A DNA stretch of 60,000 nucleotides from Diphasiastrum complanatum. Its lineage: Eukaryota; Streptophyta; Lycopodiopsida; Lycopodiales; Lycopodiaceae. The translations under genes were made by a program, and so were the position numbers. The stretch spans positions 50,549,227-50,609,226 of the forward strand of contig CM055107.1 of assembly GCA_029204225.1 (NCBI GenBank), in the 5' to 3' direction. The notes beneath the pieces were generated by a model. That model was given only the letters and a program-made list of their open reading frames with translations, was not told the origin of the DNA and did no database searches. This document shows, piece after piece, positions 10,691-21,595 of the stretch (within the stretch, counting starts at the first letter, position 1; every line of letters begins with the position of its first letter).

Positions 10691-11941
10691 GGTCAGATCT
10701 CTGTACTTCTGGGTACTTGCATGATCTCTGGTAGTACTCCTTGGAGCGCGAGGACAGAACGGGTTTTGTTTCCACCATTGGTTTCGCTTACCTCGTCTGC
10801 CTTTCTCTCTTGCTGATCGCAAAGGAATCCCATTCGTGGATCCTTCGTGAACGTTCGTGTTTGTGAACTGTTTGTCTTTGTCTCAGTTGACTTTCGTATT
10901 TGCAAAACTCTTCATGTTTTGTATCTTCAGATGTTCAAGTTCGCGAACATCTCCGTCGAGTGAAGGACTAAAAGCTAGCAAGGCTTTGTAATAAGAAACA
11001 TTTTGTTTCTTTAGCTCCCTCTCAAAGCATGGTAGCTTAATGATCTTGAGACTGCTCCTTTGCCTCTCAAAGAGCCCTTTGTCCAGAGCTTTAGTGAAGA
11101 TGTCAGCAATTATATCTTTCATTTCTATGAAGGTGGTCTACATCATCTTCCTTTCAATCAGATCTTTGATCAAGTGATACTTGATCGCAATGTGTTTCGT
11201 TCTTGATTGAAACACAGGATCTTTCATCAGGTGTATCGCAGAGGTGTTGTCCATCTGCAAGACTAATGGCTCGTTCCTTGTTTCGTCCAATTCGTCCATG
11301 AACTGCCTTAGCCAAATTATTTCATTGGCCATCTTCGCTGCTGCTACGTACTCTACTTCGCAGGACAATTTGGCTACAATGGTCTGCTTCTTGCTGACCC
11401 AGAGAACTGCTTCTCCCGATGCGATGGTGCATCCTCCTGAGATGCTTTTACAGTTGTCCCTAAGAGATGCACAGCTAGCATCGCTGTAGGAAATTATCCT
11501 GAGACCTACACCACGACAATAACACAAGCCATAATTTCTCGTTAATTGAAGATATCGCAAAATTTGTTTTGCAATCTTCCAATGTGTCAAGCATGGATTC
11601 GTGCAGAATTGGCTCATCTTGAATATTGCATAAGCAATATCAGGACGTGTGTTATCTGCAAGGTACATCAGTGAACCTATCAGGCTCCTATAGGGTGTGA
11701 GCTGCATCTGTTCCCTTTCTTCCTCAGTCTTTGGACAGTCGTCATTTGTTAGCACCGTCCCCGCGAGCATTGGAGTATTCGCTCCTTTGCAGTTCAGCAT
11801 CCCAAAGTCCTCTAGGATCTTCTGGGTGTATCTGGACTGGTGAAGGTATAACCTGCCTCCCTCATAGTCCCTTTCAATTTGTAAGCCTAGGTAACACCTG
11901 GCTTCTCCCAGATCCACTATCTCAAAATATTTTGAGATGTC
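10691..11941 (-). pseudogene. Family C pol, segment 4: end of RT and RNase H
   Basis: The frame from 11941 downwards encodes DISKYFEIVDLGEARCYLGL, the copia connection, SLIGSLMYLADNTRPDIAYA and RNase H with SYSDASCASL, LSCEVEYVAAAKM, LQMDNTSAIHL and ADIFTKALDKGL. A TAG at about 11138-11140 replaces the Gln codon present in the sister copy (CAG to TAG). The basic tail that follows (KLPCFERELKKQNV, DYKALLAFSPS-like) ends near 10700 and contains further breaks. The upstream part of the gene is found at 20797-20983 and 25772-27470, separated by two inserted A elements. Confidence 0.85.
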
Positions 11942-12528
11942 TATCAAAATATTAAAAAATCTATCTAATGTTGTGAATATGGGTCTTTAAAATGCCAAAG
12001 ATGAATTGAGCTCTTTTGGCTTAGTAAAGACCCATCTTAGAATAAAATATTCAAGGTAGTTAGAAGTAAAAACTCGAGCTACCATAGGAATTGCCATTTG
12101 TACTTTACATGCCACATTTAATGCATGAAAAGACTATGTGGCACAATTAGACATAGTGAGGTGGCTTGGATAAGTCTAGATAGCTTGAGAGGTGGATCCA
12201 CAACTCCGATTCAACTCAAAGTAGGAGAAGAGTCCATGGATCTATATATATGTGATGTACTCTCATTGAGAAAATGATGAAATTTGTGTGTAATGCAAAT
12301 TTGGAGACAAGCTCTTTGTGCCCTGTCTCTCTCCACGAGTTTTGTACTTGCTACTTTCTCTCTCTAGTTGAGTAGAGGCATTTATGATGCTTTGTCTTAT
12401 GTTTTGTTGACAGATCTTGCTTGTAACACAATAATATTCCTTGTATAATCAGCTTTCCTATTGACAACCAATGCTAGTCTGATCTTTATGGTGTTATTGT
12501 GCTTAGGAGATCAAAAATACATGTGTAG
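11942..12528 (+). repeat. A1 5' LTR, first part
   Basis: This nearly matches the other three A LTRs (20199-20791, 20984-21595 and 25166-25766) from TATCAAAATATT to the GATCAAAAATACATGTGTAG segment, where G1 interrupts it. A TATA-like run (TCTATATATATGTG, 12241-12254) and a CT-rich segment (CTCTCTCCACGAGTTT) follow the likely U3. The LTR resumes at 17504. Confidence 0.9.
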
Positions 12529-13182
12529 TGTGAAGGATTTCAGATCATTCAAGATCCAATCCATGTCCTTGATCTTTGGTTACAATAAGGAGCAAACCAA
12601 CAATCCTGCCAACGTAGAAAAATCAGCATCTACATACAAAAGGAGATGCAAAGTCTAAGAGATATTGATCAAACATGAACCAAAACATAAAATATGTTTT
12701 CTGTCCATACATTTATAGTACCCTACTATATTTCACACGTGTGGAACCGAAAATAGCAATAAATGATCATTCTACACATAGAATTGCAAGATAACACCAA
12801 GATACTGCACCAATGAGTAGTAGAACCCAAAGAGAACCATGTATAATGATGAAATGAGAGATAGAAGAGAGAAGATGTGTCTCTCCACGAGTTACATCCT
12901 TTTATAGAGTTTCCAAACCCTATTTGGCCACTTGGCTTTCCCTCCAAAATGTAAACCCTACTATTTTTGGGTCTAGATTCAATGTACCCAAAGTTCAAAT
13001 TTGAATCTCTCTCAAACTCGACTACCAACTTTCCCACACTTTCCAAAAGTGTTTATTGAATGTATTTTAAACTAATATAACTTCAAAAAGTTTATCTCTA
13101 AGTCTAAAATGAGTTTTGGCCTCTTATTAACAATTTACCAAAATGTGACTAAACTAGACTAAACTAGTTGAAATCTCTCACA
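12529..13182 (-). repeat. G1 3' LTR
   Basis: On the plus strand it runs from TGTGAAGGATTTC to AATCTCTCACA and pairs with 16844-17498. On its own strand it has a TATA box (TATAAAAGG, complement of 12898-12906) and, about 160 bases downstream of it, the palindrome CACACGTGTG (12733-12742). The polypurine tract (complement of 13183-13195) abuts it. Confidence 0.92.
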
Positions 13183-13195
13183 CTCCCTCTTCAAC

Positions 13196-15400
13196 TAGTT
13201 TTGGCATAGTTTTGACAATAGAACCTTGATCCAACTTTAGAATGATCTCCATCCTAAGTATAGATCTTCTTTCTAAGGTTCTAAAGTATCTTTCATAATT
13301 GATATAGAGAATAGTGTCCAAATTGGATGCTTCACTATTTCTTACATCAATTTTACACATCAAGATATAACTAGAACATGAAGAACCAAATAGAATGTGA
13401 ATGAAATGATTTCTCCATGTTTCAAACTTTGAACTCTCTGGAAAATTATAGCAGCCAAACAATAAATGTGAGTGATGACCATTTGCTTGCTTGTCTCCTC
13501 CAACTTTGTCCGAGCCTCTATCTCCATCTTGCCACAAGAAACCATCAAACCTTGGAAATCCATGAGTAGGTGAGTACATACATGATGCAAATCTAGCACC
13601 ACATGACTCCATAAACCAAGTAGTTTGCACTAGTCCATCTTCAAGATCTACTTGACACAAGAAAATGACCATGAATTCACCAAACATTGACAATCTCCAA
13701 GTATTGGCACCAAGTAGCTCAACACTTGAGAACTTAGCCATGGATGAGTGACATAATGAACCTCCAATAGCTTCATTTCCATCAGCAAAACCAGCCAAGA
13801 ATGCTAGTACAACTCCAACATGTAACTAGTTTGTCCATATCTTGACAATTTGCACACATCCACATGAAATAGCTCAAACATGAGATAGAACAAGTAAAGT
13901 AAACTTGAACAACACTTCCTTGCTTTACTTGAGTCTTCAATAAGCTGCAAAAATAGATCCATAACATCTTTGCCAAAAAACCTTCCTTTGATGCTCTTGA
14001 CTAGCTCCAAATTGCCACCTTTCCTTTTGTGTTGTTGAAGCCCTTTGAGACTAACCTCTTGATCTTCCTCTTGACCATCAAAGTCATTGAACAAAATTTG
14101 TTTTTCAGATCCATTATACTTTCTTTTCCAGTATAAAAACCATGAGAACCAATATCTACTTGCATAGCATCATCTACACAAGAAAATTCTCCAAAACATG
14201 TGAGTAAAGCAAAGTGAGTCGCTTCCACTTGCTTACCTTTCTCTTGATCATCAAAGATATCAAAGATATGAATATCTTCAGACCTGAACCTCTGGAAATA
14301 CTCCCTCTCAAACATATGATCAATATCCAACAAGAACTCATCAATGCTTGATCTCGAATTTCCACAAAGGTTAGTGAAAACAATGTCACCAATGTCACCA
14401 TCATAAATCAAAAGATAGATTCCAAACTTTCCATCCAACATGAAGTAGAGTAGGTGAATATGAGTATCAAACCTAATAAATCCATCCCTCTTGAGTCCAT
14501 AACAAACCTCAATAAGCTCACCAATGAGATCTCCCTTGCCTTGAAGAAATTGCCTCTTGATTTGTTCCATGTAGTCTTCTCCAACCAACCTTTTGCCATC
14601 TTGATCATGAGTGATCAATTCATAATCATAGAATCCTTTGAGTTGATGAAGAGATGTGAGATCCATGCCTTGAATCTTCCCAAGAACCAATCTTCCATTG
14701 CTCTTTCCTTCATAAGACTCCCTCTTAATGATTGCATCATAAGAAGTAGAAACCTCAAAAACATTAGAAGCCATGAAAAATATGATTAGTACCTTTAACA
14801 TAAGGATGATTGAAGTACTCTCTTTTTTCAAACAAGAACTTCTACTCAATGATTTAGGTAATGACTCATATGATAATGATTTTTCCTCACTATCATTCAC
14901 AATGACATCATTCAAAGTACATCCTACTTTGAACTCTTCACATACTTCTTTTCTCCTTGAGTTGTGACTATCTCCCTCACCAAGTCTCTTGATAGAACCA
15001 TTTGATCTACTCTCTTTATGAAGACATGTGACTCCACTTGCTGGAAAAATGACTTTCTTGGAATCATAACAAAAGAATGTAGAAGAACCAACTCTTCATG
15101 CTTGCACCTAGCAACATCCTTTTCCATATGATCAAAGAAATCATTAACAACAATCTTTTCCAAGGAAGAACCTTCACCTCCATTGATGAAGTTAGCTCTT
15201 TCCTTACCTTTTTCATGCTTTCACTTGCCATGAAGAACCATTGAAACACCATCATTATCCTCAAGACTAGACAAGTTAGCACAAAGATGAACATCTCCAA
15301 GAAGCATATTAGATCTTGACCTAGATCTAGCATAAGGAAGCTTGTTAGACTTTGCATAAGATCCACCAATCTTATTGATGCTAAAAGGTAACTTTCAAAA
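13196..15400 (-). pseudogene. G1 X module
   Basis: This is homologous to 4591-6660 of G2. The best frame is 14915-14001 (304 codons), with LGKIQGMDLTSLHQLKGF, THDQDGKRLVGEDYMEQ, GKGDLIGELIEVCYGLKR, YDGDIGDIVFTN and HMFEREYFQRFRSED. Further frames lie at 15411-15064 and 13798-13178. The frames are broken against one another. The segment with MESCGARFASC near 13560-13620 corresponds to a piece that in G2 sits at the other end of the module (near 4800-4850). No known domain could be recognised; a retroviral origin is unlikely because no pol motif is present. Confidence 0.55.
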
Positions 15401-16241
15401 GTTGAGACCAATCCTCATCATTAGTAGTAAAGTTGATTTGCTTGCTACCTTCATCTCTTTGCTTCTTCAAACATTCATTTGCAAAATGCCCTTTGATTCC
15501 ACAATAAAAGCATTTCAACTTAGACTTATCTTTCTTTTTGCCAAAAGAGGAAGTACCACCTTGATCTTGCCCTTTAGACCACTTGCCTTTGCCTTTGCCC
15601 TTGAACTTGCCTTTGATGAACATAGCATCCTCTTCATAATGAGATGTCGATGTAGATCCACCTCCTCTTGATTGAAGCCTATACTCCTCATTCACCAAGG
15701 TCTCTTGCAAATCCACAATACTTGGCAAAGTCTTTTGAATAGCAAAACTTTGAACAAGATTAGCATGATCATCCAACAAGCCATTAAGTATAACTTGAAC
15801 AAGTTCTACCTCCTTAATGCTTTCATCAATACATGCTAACTCATCATTGAATGCTTTAACCCTCAAAACAAAAGCATGAGTACTCTCTTCCTTCTTTTGC
15901 AAACTTTGAAAGATTTGCCTCCTAAGAGTAAGCAATCTTGATGTAGACTTGGATTCATGAAGCTTCTTTAAAGCTTCCCAAGCCTCCAAAGATGATGTGC
16001 ACTTACCAACTTCCTTGAGAAGTTCATTGGTAACATTCATCTTAATCATGTGTAGAGCTTTCTTTGCTCTCTTGTCATACCTCACTAGATCTTGTTGAGT
16101 TGCTGGTCTCTCCAAACCTACAACAATCTCCATCAACTCATTCATCTCCAATAAGGACTCCATCCTCACGTTCCAAGTAGAATAGTTGATTGAGGTAAGC
16201 CTATCATTGCTCTCCAACATAAATCCACCACTTGTAGCCAT
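15381..16241 (-). CDS. G1 Gag, uninterrupted
   Basis: The start at 16241 (MATSGGFMLESNDRL) was chosen over the upstream Met at 16310 because it aligns with the gag N-termini of families A, D and G2. The 286-codon frame is open. It has the copia Gag pattern (YSTWNVRMESLL, KALHMIKMNVTNEL, SRLLTLRRQIFQ, LVQVILNGL) and a CCHC knuckle CFYCGIKGHFANEC following a Lys/Gly-rich stretch. It ends eleven residues after NDEDW, exactly where G2 continues into protease; there the sequence jumps into the X module. As the only protein still open in family G, it could supply capsid for a non-autonomous element that needs Pol from elsewhere. Confidence 0.8.
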   Translation of the reverse strand: MATSGGFMLESNDRLTSINYSTWNVRMESLLEMNELMEIVVGLERPATQQDLVRYDKRAKKALHMIKMNVTNELLKEVGKCTSSLEAWEALKKLHESKSTSRLLTLRRQIFQSLQKKEESTHAFVLRVKAFNDELACIDESIKEVELVQVILNGLLDDHANLVQSFAIQKTLPSIVDLQETLVNEEYRLQSRGGGSTSTSHYEEDAMFIKGKFKGKGKGKWSKGQDQGGTSSFGKKKDKSKLKCFYCGIKGHFANECLKKQRDEGSKQINFTTNDEDWSQLLKVTF

Positions 16242-16830
16242 GTTGAAGTGACCTGATCTTCTTCTTTCAACCTGTTCCAATGCACAAAGCACTCTCTTGA
16301 ATGTCAACAAATGAACTCAAGAAGAAGTCACAAAGATATGGAACCTCTCAAATCTCTTCTAGCACTTCTAACTAGAAAAACAACACATAGAATAGTGAAA
16401 TCTTGACCAACCTATGATCTATCCTCAGTATAATGATTCTTGCCACTTCCTAAGATTGAAACACACTCAAATGAAGTTCAGTAACCTCACAAACTAGAGA
16501 TCCAATCAAAATTAGGGTTTTGACAAAATCACAAAAGATTGAATATCTCAAATTCTACATGCAATTTTTAGAAACTTGATATATCTTCTTGTAGACTCCA
16601 ATGAGACCTTCCTAATGCACTAAATATCATCTAAATCCAGTAAACTAAGTGTGAAATCGGAATTTATCAAGTATATAACCCTATATTGAGTTTTGACCTA
16701 CAAAAGATCAATTCTACACATGCAAAAATGCTGATTTTTGAGTAGAAGTCAATCTAGCATGCTCTAGCATTGGTAACTCCTCCAAATATTTGATAAATGT
16801 GGCTGATCTTTTCATAACCTAAAACACAAG
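16242..16830 (-). other. G1 leader
   Basis: This untranslated stretch lies between the primer site and the gag start. It has no long frame of its own. The last part (GTGCATTGGAACAGGTTGAAAG on the minus strand) matches the corresponding part of the G2 leader, but the 184-bp repeats of G2 are not seen here. Confidence 0.65.
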
Positions 16831-16843
16831 AGCTCTGATACCA
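16831..16843 (-). promoter_or_regulatory. G1 primer binding site
   Basis: On the minus strand TGGTATCAGAGCT abuts the end of the 5' LTR. It is the iMet-type site shared with families A, B, D and E, which means G could use the same priming machinery as an autonomous copia partner. Confidence 0.92.
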
Positions 16844-17498
16844 TGTGAAGGATTTCAGATCATTCAAGATCCAATCCATGTCCTTGATCTTTGGTTACAA
16901 TAAGGAGCAAACCAACAATCCTGCCAATGTAGAAAAATCAGCATCTACATACAAAATGAGATGCAAACTCTAAGAGATATTGATCAAACATGAACCAAAA
17001 CATAAAATATGTTTTTTAGTCCGTACAATTACAATACCCTACTGTATTTCACACGTGTGGAACCAAAAATAGCAATAAATGATCATTCTACACATAGAAT
17101 TGCAAGATAACACCAAGATACTGCACCAATGAGTAGTAGAACCCAAAGAGAACCATGTATAATGATGAAATGAGAGATAGAAGAGATAAAATGTGTCTCT
17201 CCATGAGTTACATCCTTTTATAGAGTTTCCAAACCCTATTTGGCCACTTGGCTTTCCCTCCAAAATGTAAACCCTACTATTTTTGGGTCTAGATTCAATG
17301 TACCCAAAGTTCAAATTTGAATCTCTCTCAAAATCGACTACCAACTTTTTCACACTATCCAAAAGTGGTTATTGAATGTATTTTAAACTAATATAACTTC
17401 AAAAAGTTTATCTCTAAGTCTAAAATGATTTTTGGCCTCTTATTGAAAATTTATCAAAATGTGACTAAACTAGACTAAACTAGTTGAAATCTCTCACA
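16844..17498 (-). repeat. G1 5' LTR
   Basis: This pairs with 12529-13182. The TATA box (complement of 17213-17221) is conserved, as is CACACGTGTG at 17050-17059, inside the expected transcript. It is followed on the plus strand by TGTAG, the second copy of the target duplication, and then the rest of the A1 LTR. Confidence 0.92.
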
Positions 17499-17503
17499 TG
17501 TAG

Positions 17504-17529
17504 GGCGTCCCACACGTGTGAATTCAGCA
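17504..17529 (+). repeat. A1 5' LTR, last part
   Basis: GGCGTCCCACACGTGTGAATTCAGCA in two halves: it completes the LTR interrupted at 12528 and ends directly at a primer site. CACACGTGTG (17511-17520) lies nine bases from the LTR end. Confidence 0.88.
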
Positions 17530-18283
17530 TGGTGTCAGAGGCTACCTAAGTCTTACAAGCAAATCTAATCAAAAAATTTGCAGATCTGATCAGATTTCAA
17601 GCTAGGATTGTCTAGATTCTACCTTCTAGCTAGTTTGCAGTTTTCTTGTGATTCTGAGCTACAAACCACATTGAATGGGCCAGATCAAGTACTGTACGGA
17701 ATTTCAGGTGCTGGCACGTGTGAAATCCGCCCATTTTCAAATTGGTGGTTCTCTCTCACCTCATATCCAAATTTCAAGCAGATTACCCCACTAGAAAACT
17801 AGAAATTGTAGAATCTGATGCAATTTGAATTATGACAGTTGGATAAGCCAATCAAAAGTTATAAGCTTTTGAAGAGTCATAGGTAGGGTGCCTAGACCTG
17901 TGGCAAATCGTGTGTACATGTCATTTATTGCTTAAATGATCACAAAAATCATCCAGAAGCTCCACAATCTCATCTATATGTGATTTAGACAAAACTTATA
18001 GTTTCTAGGCAAATTGTTTCATACAAATAGATGGTATTTGAGTCAATTTGACATTTTTGGAATATTTCACACTTTTGAAATTCATAGAACCATAACTTTT
18101 GCCATACTTCATCTTTTTTGATGATTCAAGTCTTGTTTTAGAGAGATTGTCAAGCTAGTGAGATCTATCTCACAGTTTTTTGCTAAGTCTTACATAGGAT
18201 TTGGTTCTGTACCCTTGATTGGTTCCTATAGTGAGAAGAAAAGCAATTCTTTCATCCATCTTTTTTGATTTCCATCATTCTTT
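17530..18283 (+). other. A1 primer site and leader
   Basis: The primer site TGGTGTCAGAGGC (17530-17542) has two changes from TGGTATCAGAGCC. The leader holds GTACTGTACGGAATT (from 17689) beside GGCACGTGTGAAAT, and is nearly identical to the A2 leader at 21596-22330. It ends at the gag ATG, 18284. Confidence 0.8.
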
Positions 18284-18731
18284 ATGACTTCAATGGGTGT
18301 CTTTCTATTGGAAGCAAGTGAAAGATTGTCAACCTCCAATTACTCAATTTGGAAGGTTAGAATGGAATCTATTTTAATATTACAAGATGTGATGGATATT
18401 GTACTTGGCATTGAAGAAGAAGCACAAATTCCTCAAGAAATTCCAAAGTACAAAAAGAGAGCCAGGATGGCTCTGCATTATATTAAGATGAATGTCTCAA
18501 ATGACATCTTAAGAGAAATTGGTGCCTGTACTAATGCCAAAGATGCTTGGGATACCCTCAAGTCTATCTATGAGGCAAAAAATACTTCTAGACTTCTAAC
18601 ACTAAGAAACCAAATTTTTGAAAAAAAAGTGATGAATGTGCTTCAGCTTATGTAATGAGAGTTAAAGACCTCCATAGAGAATTGTCATGCATAGGAGACT
18701 CCATCAACCAAAATGAACTTGTTCAAGTTAG
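18284..18731 (+). pseudogene. A1 gag, N-terminal part
   Basis: MTSMGVFLLEASERL starts a copia Gag with YSIWKVRMESILIL, MALHYIKMNVSNDIL and SRLLTLRNQIFE. A frameshift at the A-run near 18620 ends the frame at 18655, but the next frame continues Gag (RVKDLHRELSCIGDS, NELVQV) to about 18731. There the sequence jumps straight into reverse transcriptase, so the zinc knuckle, protease and integrase are deleted. Confidence 0.88.
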
Positions 18732-20180
18732 GAGCTAGTGGATCCACCACCTTACATGCATATCATTGGATGCAAGTGGGTGTTCAAGATCAAGTACAAT
18801 CATGATGGCTCCATCAACAAGTACAAGACAAGATTATGTGCTAAAGGCTTTGCACAAATATATGGCCTTGACTATGAAAAAACCTTTGCTCCTGTGGCAA
18901 AGATGGTGACAATAAGAATCATAATCTCTCTTGTCTTATTTTTTAAGTGGAAACTGTTCCAACTTGATGTGTCCAACACTTTTTTGAATGGCTATCTTGA
19001 GGAGGAGATATACATGGAATAGCCTCAAGGATTTATCAAGGATAAATCTAAGGTGTGTTTGCTCTTTAGAAGTCTTTATGGCTTAAAGCAAGCACCTAGA
19101 TCATGGTATTCAAGACTCAACAACTTTCTACTTTCATTAGGATTTGTGCTTAGTGACTATGATCCTTCTATATACTTAAAATTTGATGGTAGTAATATTG
19201 TCATTCCCCTAATCTATGTCGATGACATTATTCTTAGTGGAAGTTGTTTGATGCTAGTTCAAGAAACCAAAGATGCATTAGGAAAAGAATTTAAAATGCA
19301 AGATCTAGGAGAGATCCATTACATTTTGGGCCTTGAGATTGATTTTCATGAAGAGTATGCTTTTATTTGTCAATTTAGATATGTCTTTTCTATGTTGAAA
19401 AAATTCAATATTGAAAGTTGTAAAGACATAGATACTCCCATGGAGCAACATGTAAAAGATCCTATTAAAGGTGATGAAAGATCCTTCGAGGACATCACAC
19501 TTTATAGGAGTCTTATAGGCTCTTTAATTTGGCTTGCTATCACTAGACCCGATTTGAGCTATTGTGTGTACAAATTGAGTCAATTTATGCAAGATCCCAA
19601 GATCCAACATTGGAAGATGGCCAAGAGAGCTCTAAGATATGTATCTTCTACTCAAGATTATGGTTTATTGTACAAGAATGAAGATCTAACCATTGTTGGC
19701 TATTCAGATTCCGATTTTGCAAGTGATAAAATGGATCGAAAGTCCATTAATGCATATACTATCTTTCTTGGAGGCAATCTTGTGTCTTGGCATTCAAAGA
19801 AGCAGGATACCATATCTCTATCATCTTGTGAGGCCGAGTACAAGGCACTCACTACAACAACTAAAGAGGTGCTTTGGATCAAGAGGTCAATCATGGAGCT
19901 AAATTGCATCAAAGAGGATGATCTTCCCTTGATCAAATGTGACAACATATCAGCACAAGCTCTTGCAAACAATCCTATTTCTCATGCAAGAAGCAAGCAT
20001 ATAGAAGTGGCACACCATTTTGTAAGGGAAAAGCTCATTGGATGTGAAATCAACTTAGAACATGTTGACACATCTTCATGTATTGCTGATCTTCTCACAA
20101 AGCCACTTTGCAAAAGTGCCTTCTCAGAGCATAGGTCTAATCTTGGTCTTACCTCAAGATCAATGCTTGATCGACATTAG
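18732..20180 (+). pseudogene. A1 reverse transcriptase and RNase H, one nonsense codon
   Basis: From IIGCKWVFKIKYNHDG through FLNGYLEEEIYME, then TAG (19020-19022, a CAG Gln codon in the family), SLYGLKQAPRSWY, YVDD, TRPDLSYC, SSCEAEYKAL, KCDNISAQAL and ADLLTKPL to the stop at 20180. The frame is otherwise intact over about 480 codons. The first catalytic Asp (LDVSNTFLNG) and both YVDD aspartates are present. Without protease and integrase the element could not move on its own. Confidence 0.9.
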
Positions 20181-20198
20181 ATACATTTTTAGGAGGAG

Positions 20199-20791
20199 TG
20201 TCAAAATATCTAATTTTGTGAGTATGGGTCCTAAAAATGCCGAAGATGAATTGAGCTCTTTTGGCTTAGTAAAGACCCATCTTAGAATAAAATATTCAAG
20301 GTAGGTAGAAGTAGAAACTCGAGCTACCATAGGAATTGCCATTTGTACTTTACATGCCACATTTAATGCATGAAAAGGCTATGTGGCACAATTAGACATA
20401 GTGAGGTGGCTTGGATAAGTCTAGATAGCTTGAGAGGTGGATCCACAACTTCAATTCAACTCAAAGTAGGAGAAGAGTCCATGGATCTATATATATGTGA
20501 TGTACTCTCATTGAGAAAATGATGAAATTTGTGTGAAATGCAAATTTGGAGACAAGCTCTTTGTGCCCTCCACGAGTTTTGTACTTGCTATTTTCTCTCT
20601 CTAGCCGAGTAGAGACATTTATGATGCTTTGTCTTATGTTTTGTTGACAGATCTTGCTTGTAACGCAATAATATTGCTTGTATGATCAGCTTTCCTATTG
20701 ACAACCAATGCTAGTCTGATCTTTATGGTGTTATTGTGCTTAGGAGATAAAAAATACATGTGTAGATCATCCCACATGTGTGAATTCAGCA
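20199..20791 (+). repeat. A1 3' LTR
   Basis: It starts TGTCAAAATATC after TTTTTAGGAGGAG and ends ATTCAGCA, followed by the duplication ATGTC. It is a little shorter than the other A LTRs because a CT run before CCACGAG is missing. The palindrome near its end has decayed to CACATGTGTG. Confidence 0.92.
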
Positions 20792-20796
20792 ATGTC

Positions 20797-20983
20797 TGTC
20801 TTTACTTCAGCAATTAGCTGCTCACTCCTACAAAGTATCAGAGTGTCATCCACATAAATAGCCACTATGATGATCTTCCCATCTGTAACTCTGACATACA
20901 CATTGGAGTCAGCCAACAGAGGCTTGAATCCCAATGATTTCAGGGCCTAATCCTTTTTCTTGTACCATTGTCGAGCTGATTGC
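20797..20983 (-). pseudogene. Family C pol, segment 3: RT palm with YVDD
   Basis: On the minus strand this encodes SARQWYKKKD, a stop, SLGFKPLLADSNVYV and IYVDDTLILC. It joins without gap to 25772 on the upstream side and to 11941 on the downstream side once the A elements and one copy of each target duplication are removed. Confidence 0.85.
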
Positions 20984-21595
20984 TGTCAAAATATTGAAAA
21001 ATCTATCTAATGTTTTGAGTGTGGGTCCTAAAAATGCCAAAGATGAATTGAGCTCTTTTGGCTTAGTAAGACCCATCTTAGAATAAAATATTCAAGGTAG
21101 GTAGAAGTAGAAACTCGAGCTACCATAGGAATTGCCATTTGTACTTTACATGCCACATTTAATGCATGAAAAGACTATGTGGCACATTTAGACATAGTGA
21201 GGTGGCTTGGATAAGTCTAGATAGCTTGAGAGGTGGATCCACAACTCCAATTCAACTCAAAGTAGGAGAAGAGTCCATGGATCTATATATATGTGATGTA
21301 CTCTCATTGAGAATATGATGAAATTTGTGTGTAATGCAAATTTGGAGACAAGCTCTTTGTGCCCTCTCTCTCTCCACGAGTTTCGTACTTGCTATTTTCT
21401 CTCTCTAGTCGAGTAGAGGCATTTATGATGCTTTGTCTTATGTTTTGTTGATAGATCTTGCTTGTAACACAATAATATTGCTTGTATGATCAGCTTTCCT
21501 ATTGACAACCAATGCTAGTCTGATCTTTATGGTGTTATTATACTTAGGAGATAAAAAATACATGTGTAGGGCATCCCACACGTGTGAATGCAGCA
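20984..21595 (+). repeat. A2 5' LTR
   Basis: It starts TGTCAAAATATTG and ends GAATGCAGCA. A TATA-like TATATATATGTG lies near 21283. CACACGTGTG (21577-21586) lies nine bases from the LTR end, next to the primer site TGGTATCAGATCC (21596-21608). Confidence 0.93.

Larger units (their letters stand above)
12529..17498 (-). mobile_element. Element G1: gag-only relative of G2, with both LTRs
   Basis: LTRs lie at 12529-13182 and 16844-17498 and are flanked by the duplication TGTAG (12524-12528 and 17499-17503). Reading from high to low coordinates: 5' LTR, primer site (16831-16843), leader, gag (16241-15381), X module (about 15400-13196), polypurine tract GTTGAAGAGGGAG and 3' LTR. Compared with G2, the protease segment is missing at the gag end. 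No integrase or polymerase is encoded. The two LTRs differ at perhaps twenty visible positions, so the insertion is not very recent, but it is younger than A1, which it splits. Confidence 0.9.
11942..20791 (+). mobile_element. Element A1: family A copia, internally deleted, host to G1
   Basis: A1 is bounded by LTRs (5' LTR 11942-12528 plus 17504-17529; 3' LTR 20199-20791) and flanked by the 5-bp duplication ATGTC (11937-11941 and 20792-20796). Removing A1 rejoins the reverse transcriptase frame of the family C element across the site. The interior holds a leader, the start of gag, and RT-RNase H; protease and integrase are deleted. Element G1 is inserted in the 5' LTR. The first LTR base pair has changed from TG to TA. 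Confidence 0.92.

Noticed and set aside
12726-13046. Frames of about 106 residues in the G LTRs (12726-13046, 17039-17362)
   Set aside because: They lie wholly inside LTRs between TATA box and LTR end and are not shared by the G2 LTR, so coding is unlikely.
19693-20360. Extra frames inside and opposite the RNase H genes of A1, A2 and B, e.g. 19693-19902, 19700-19972 and 20160-20360
   Set aside because: They are shadows of the RNase H coding strand or of the LTR. They recur with it in each copy and have no motif.
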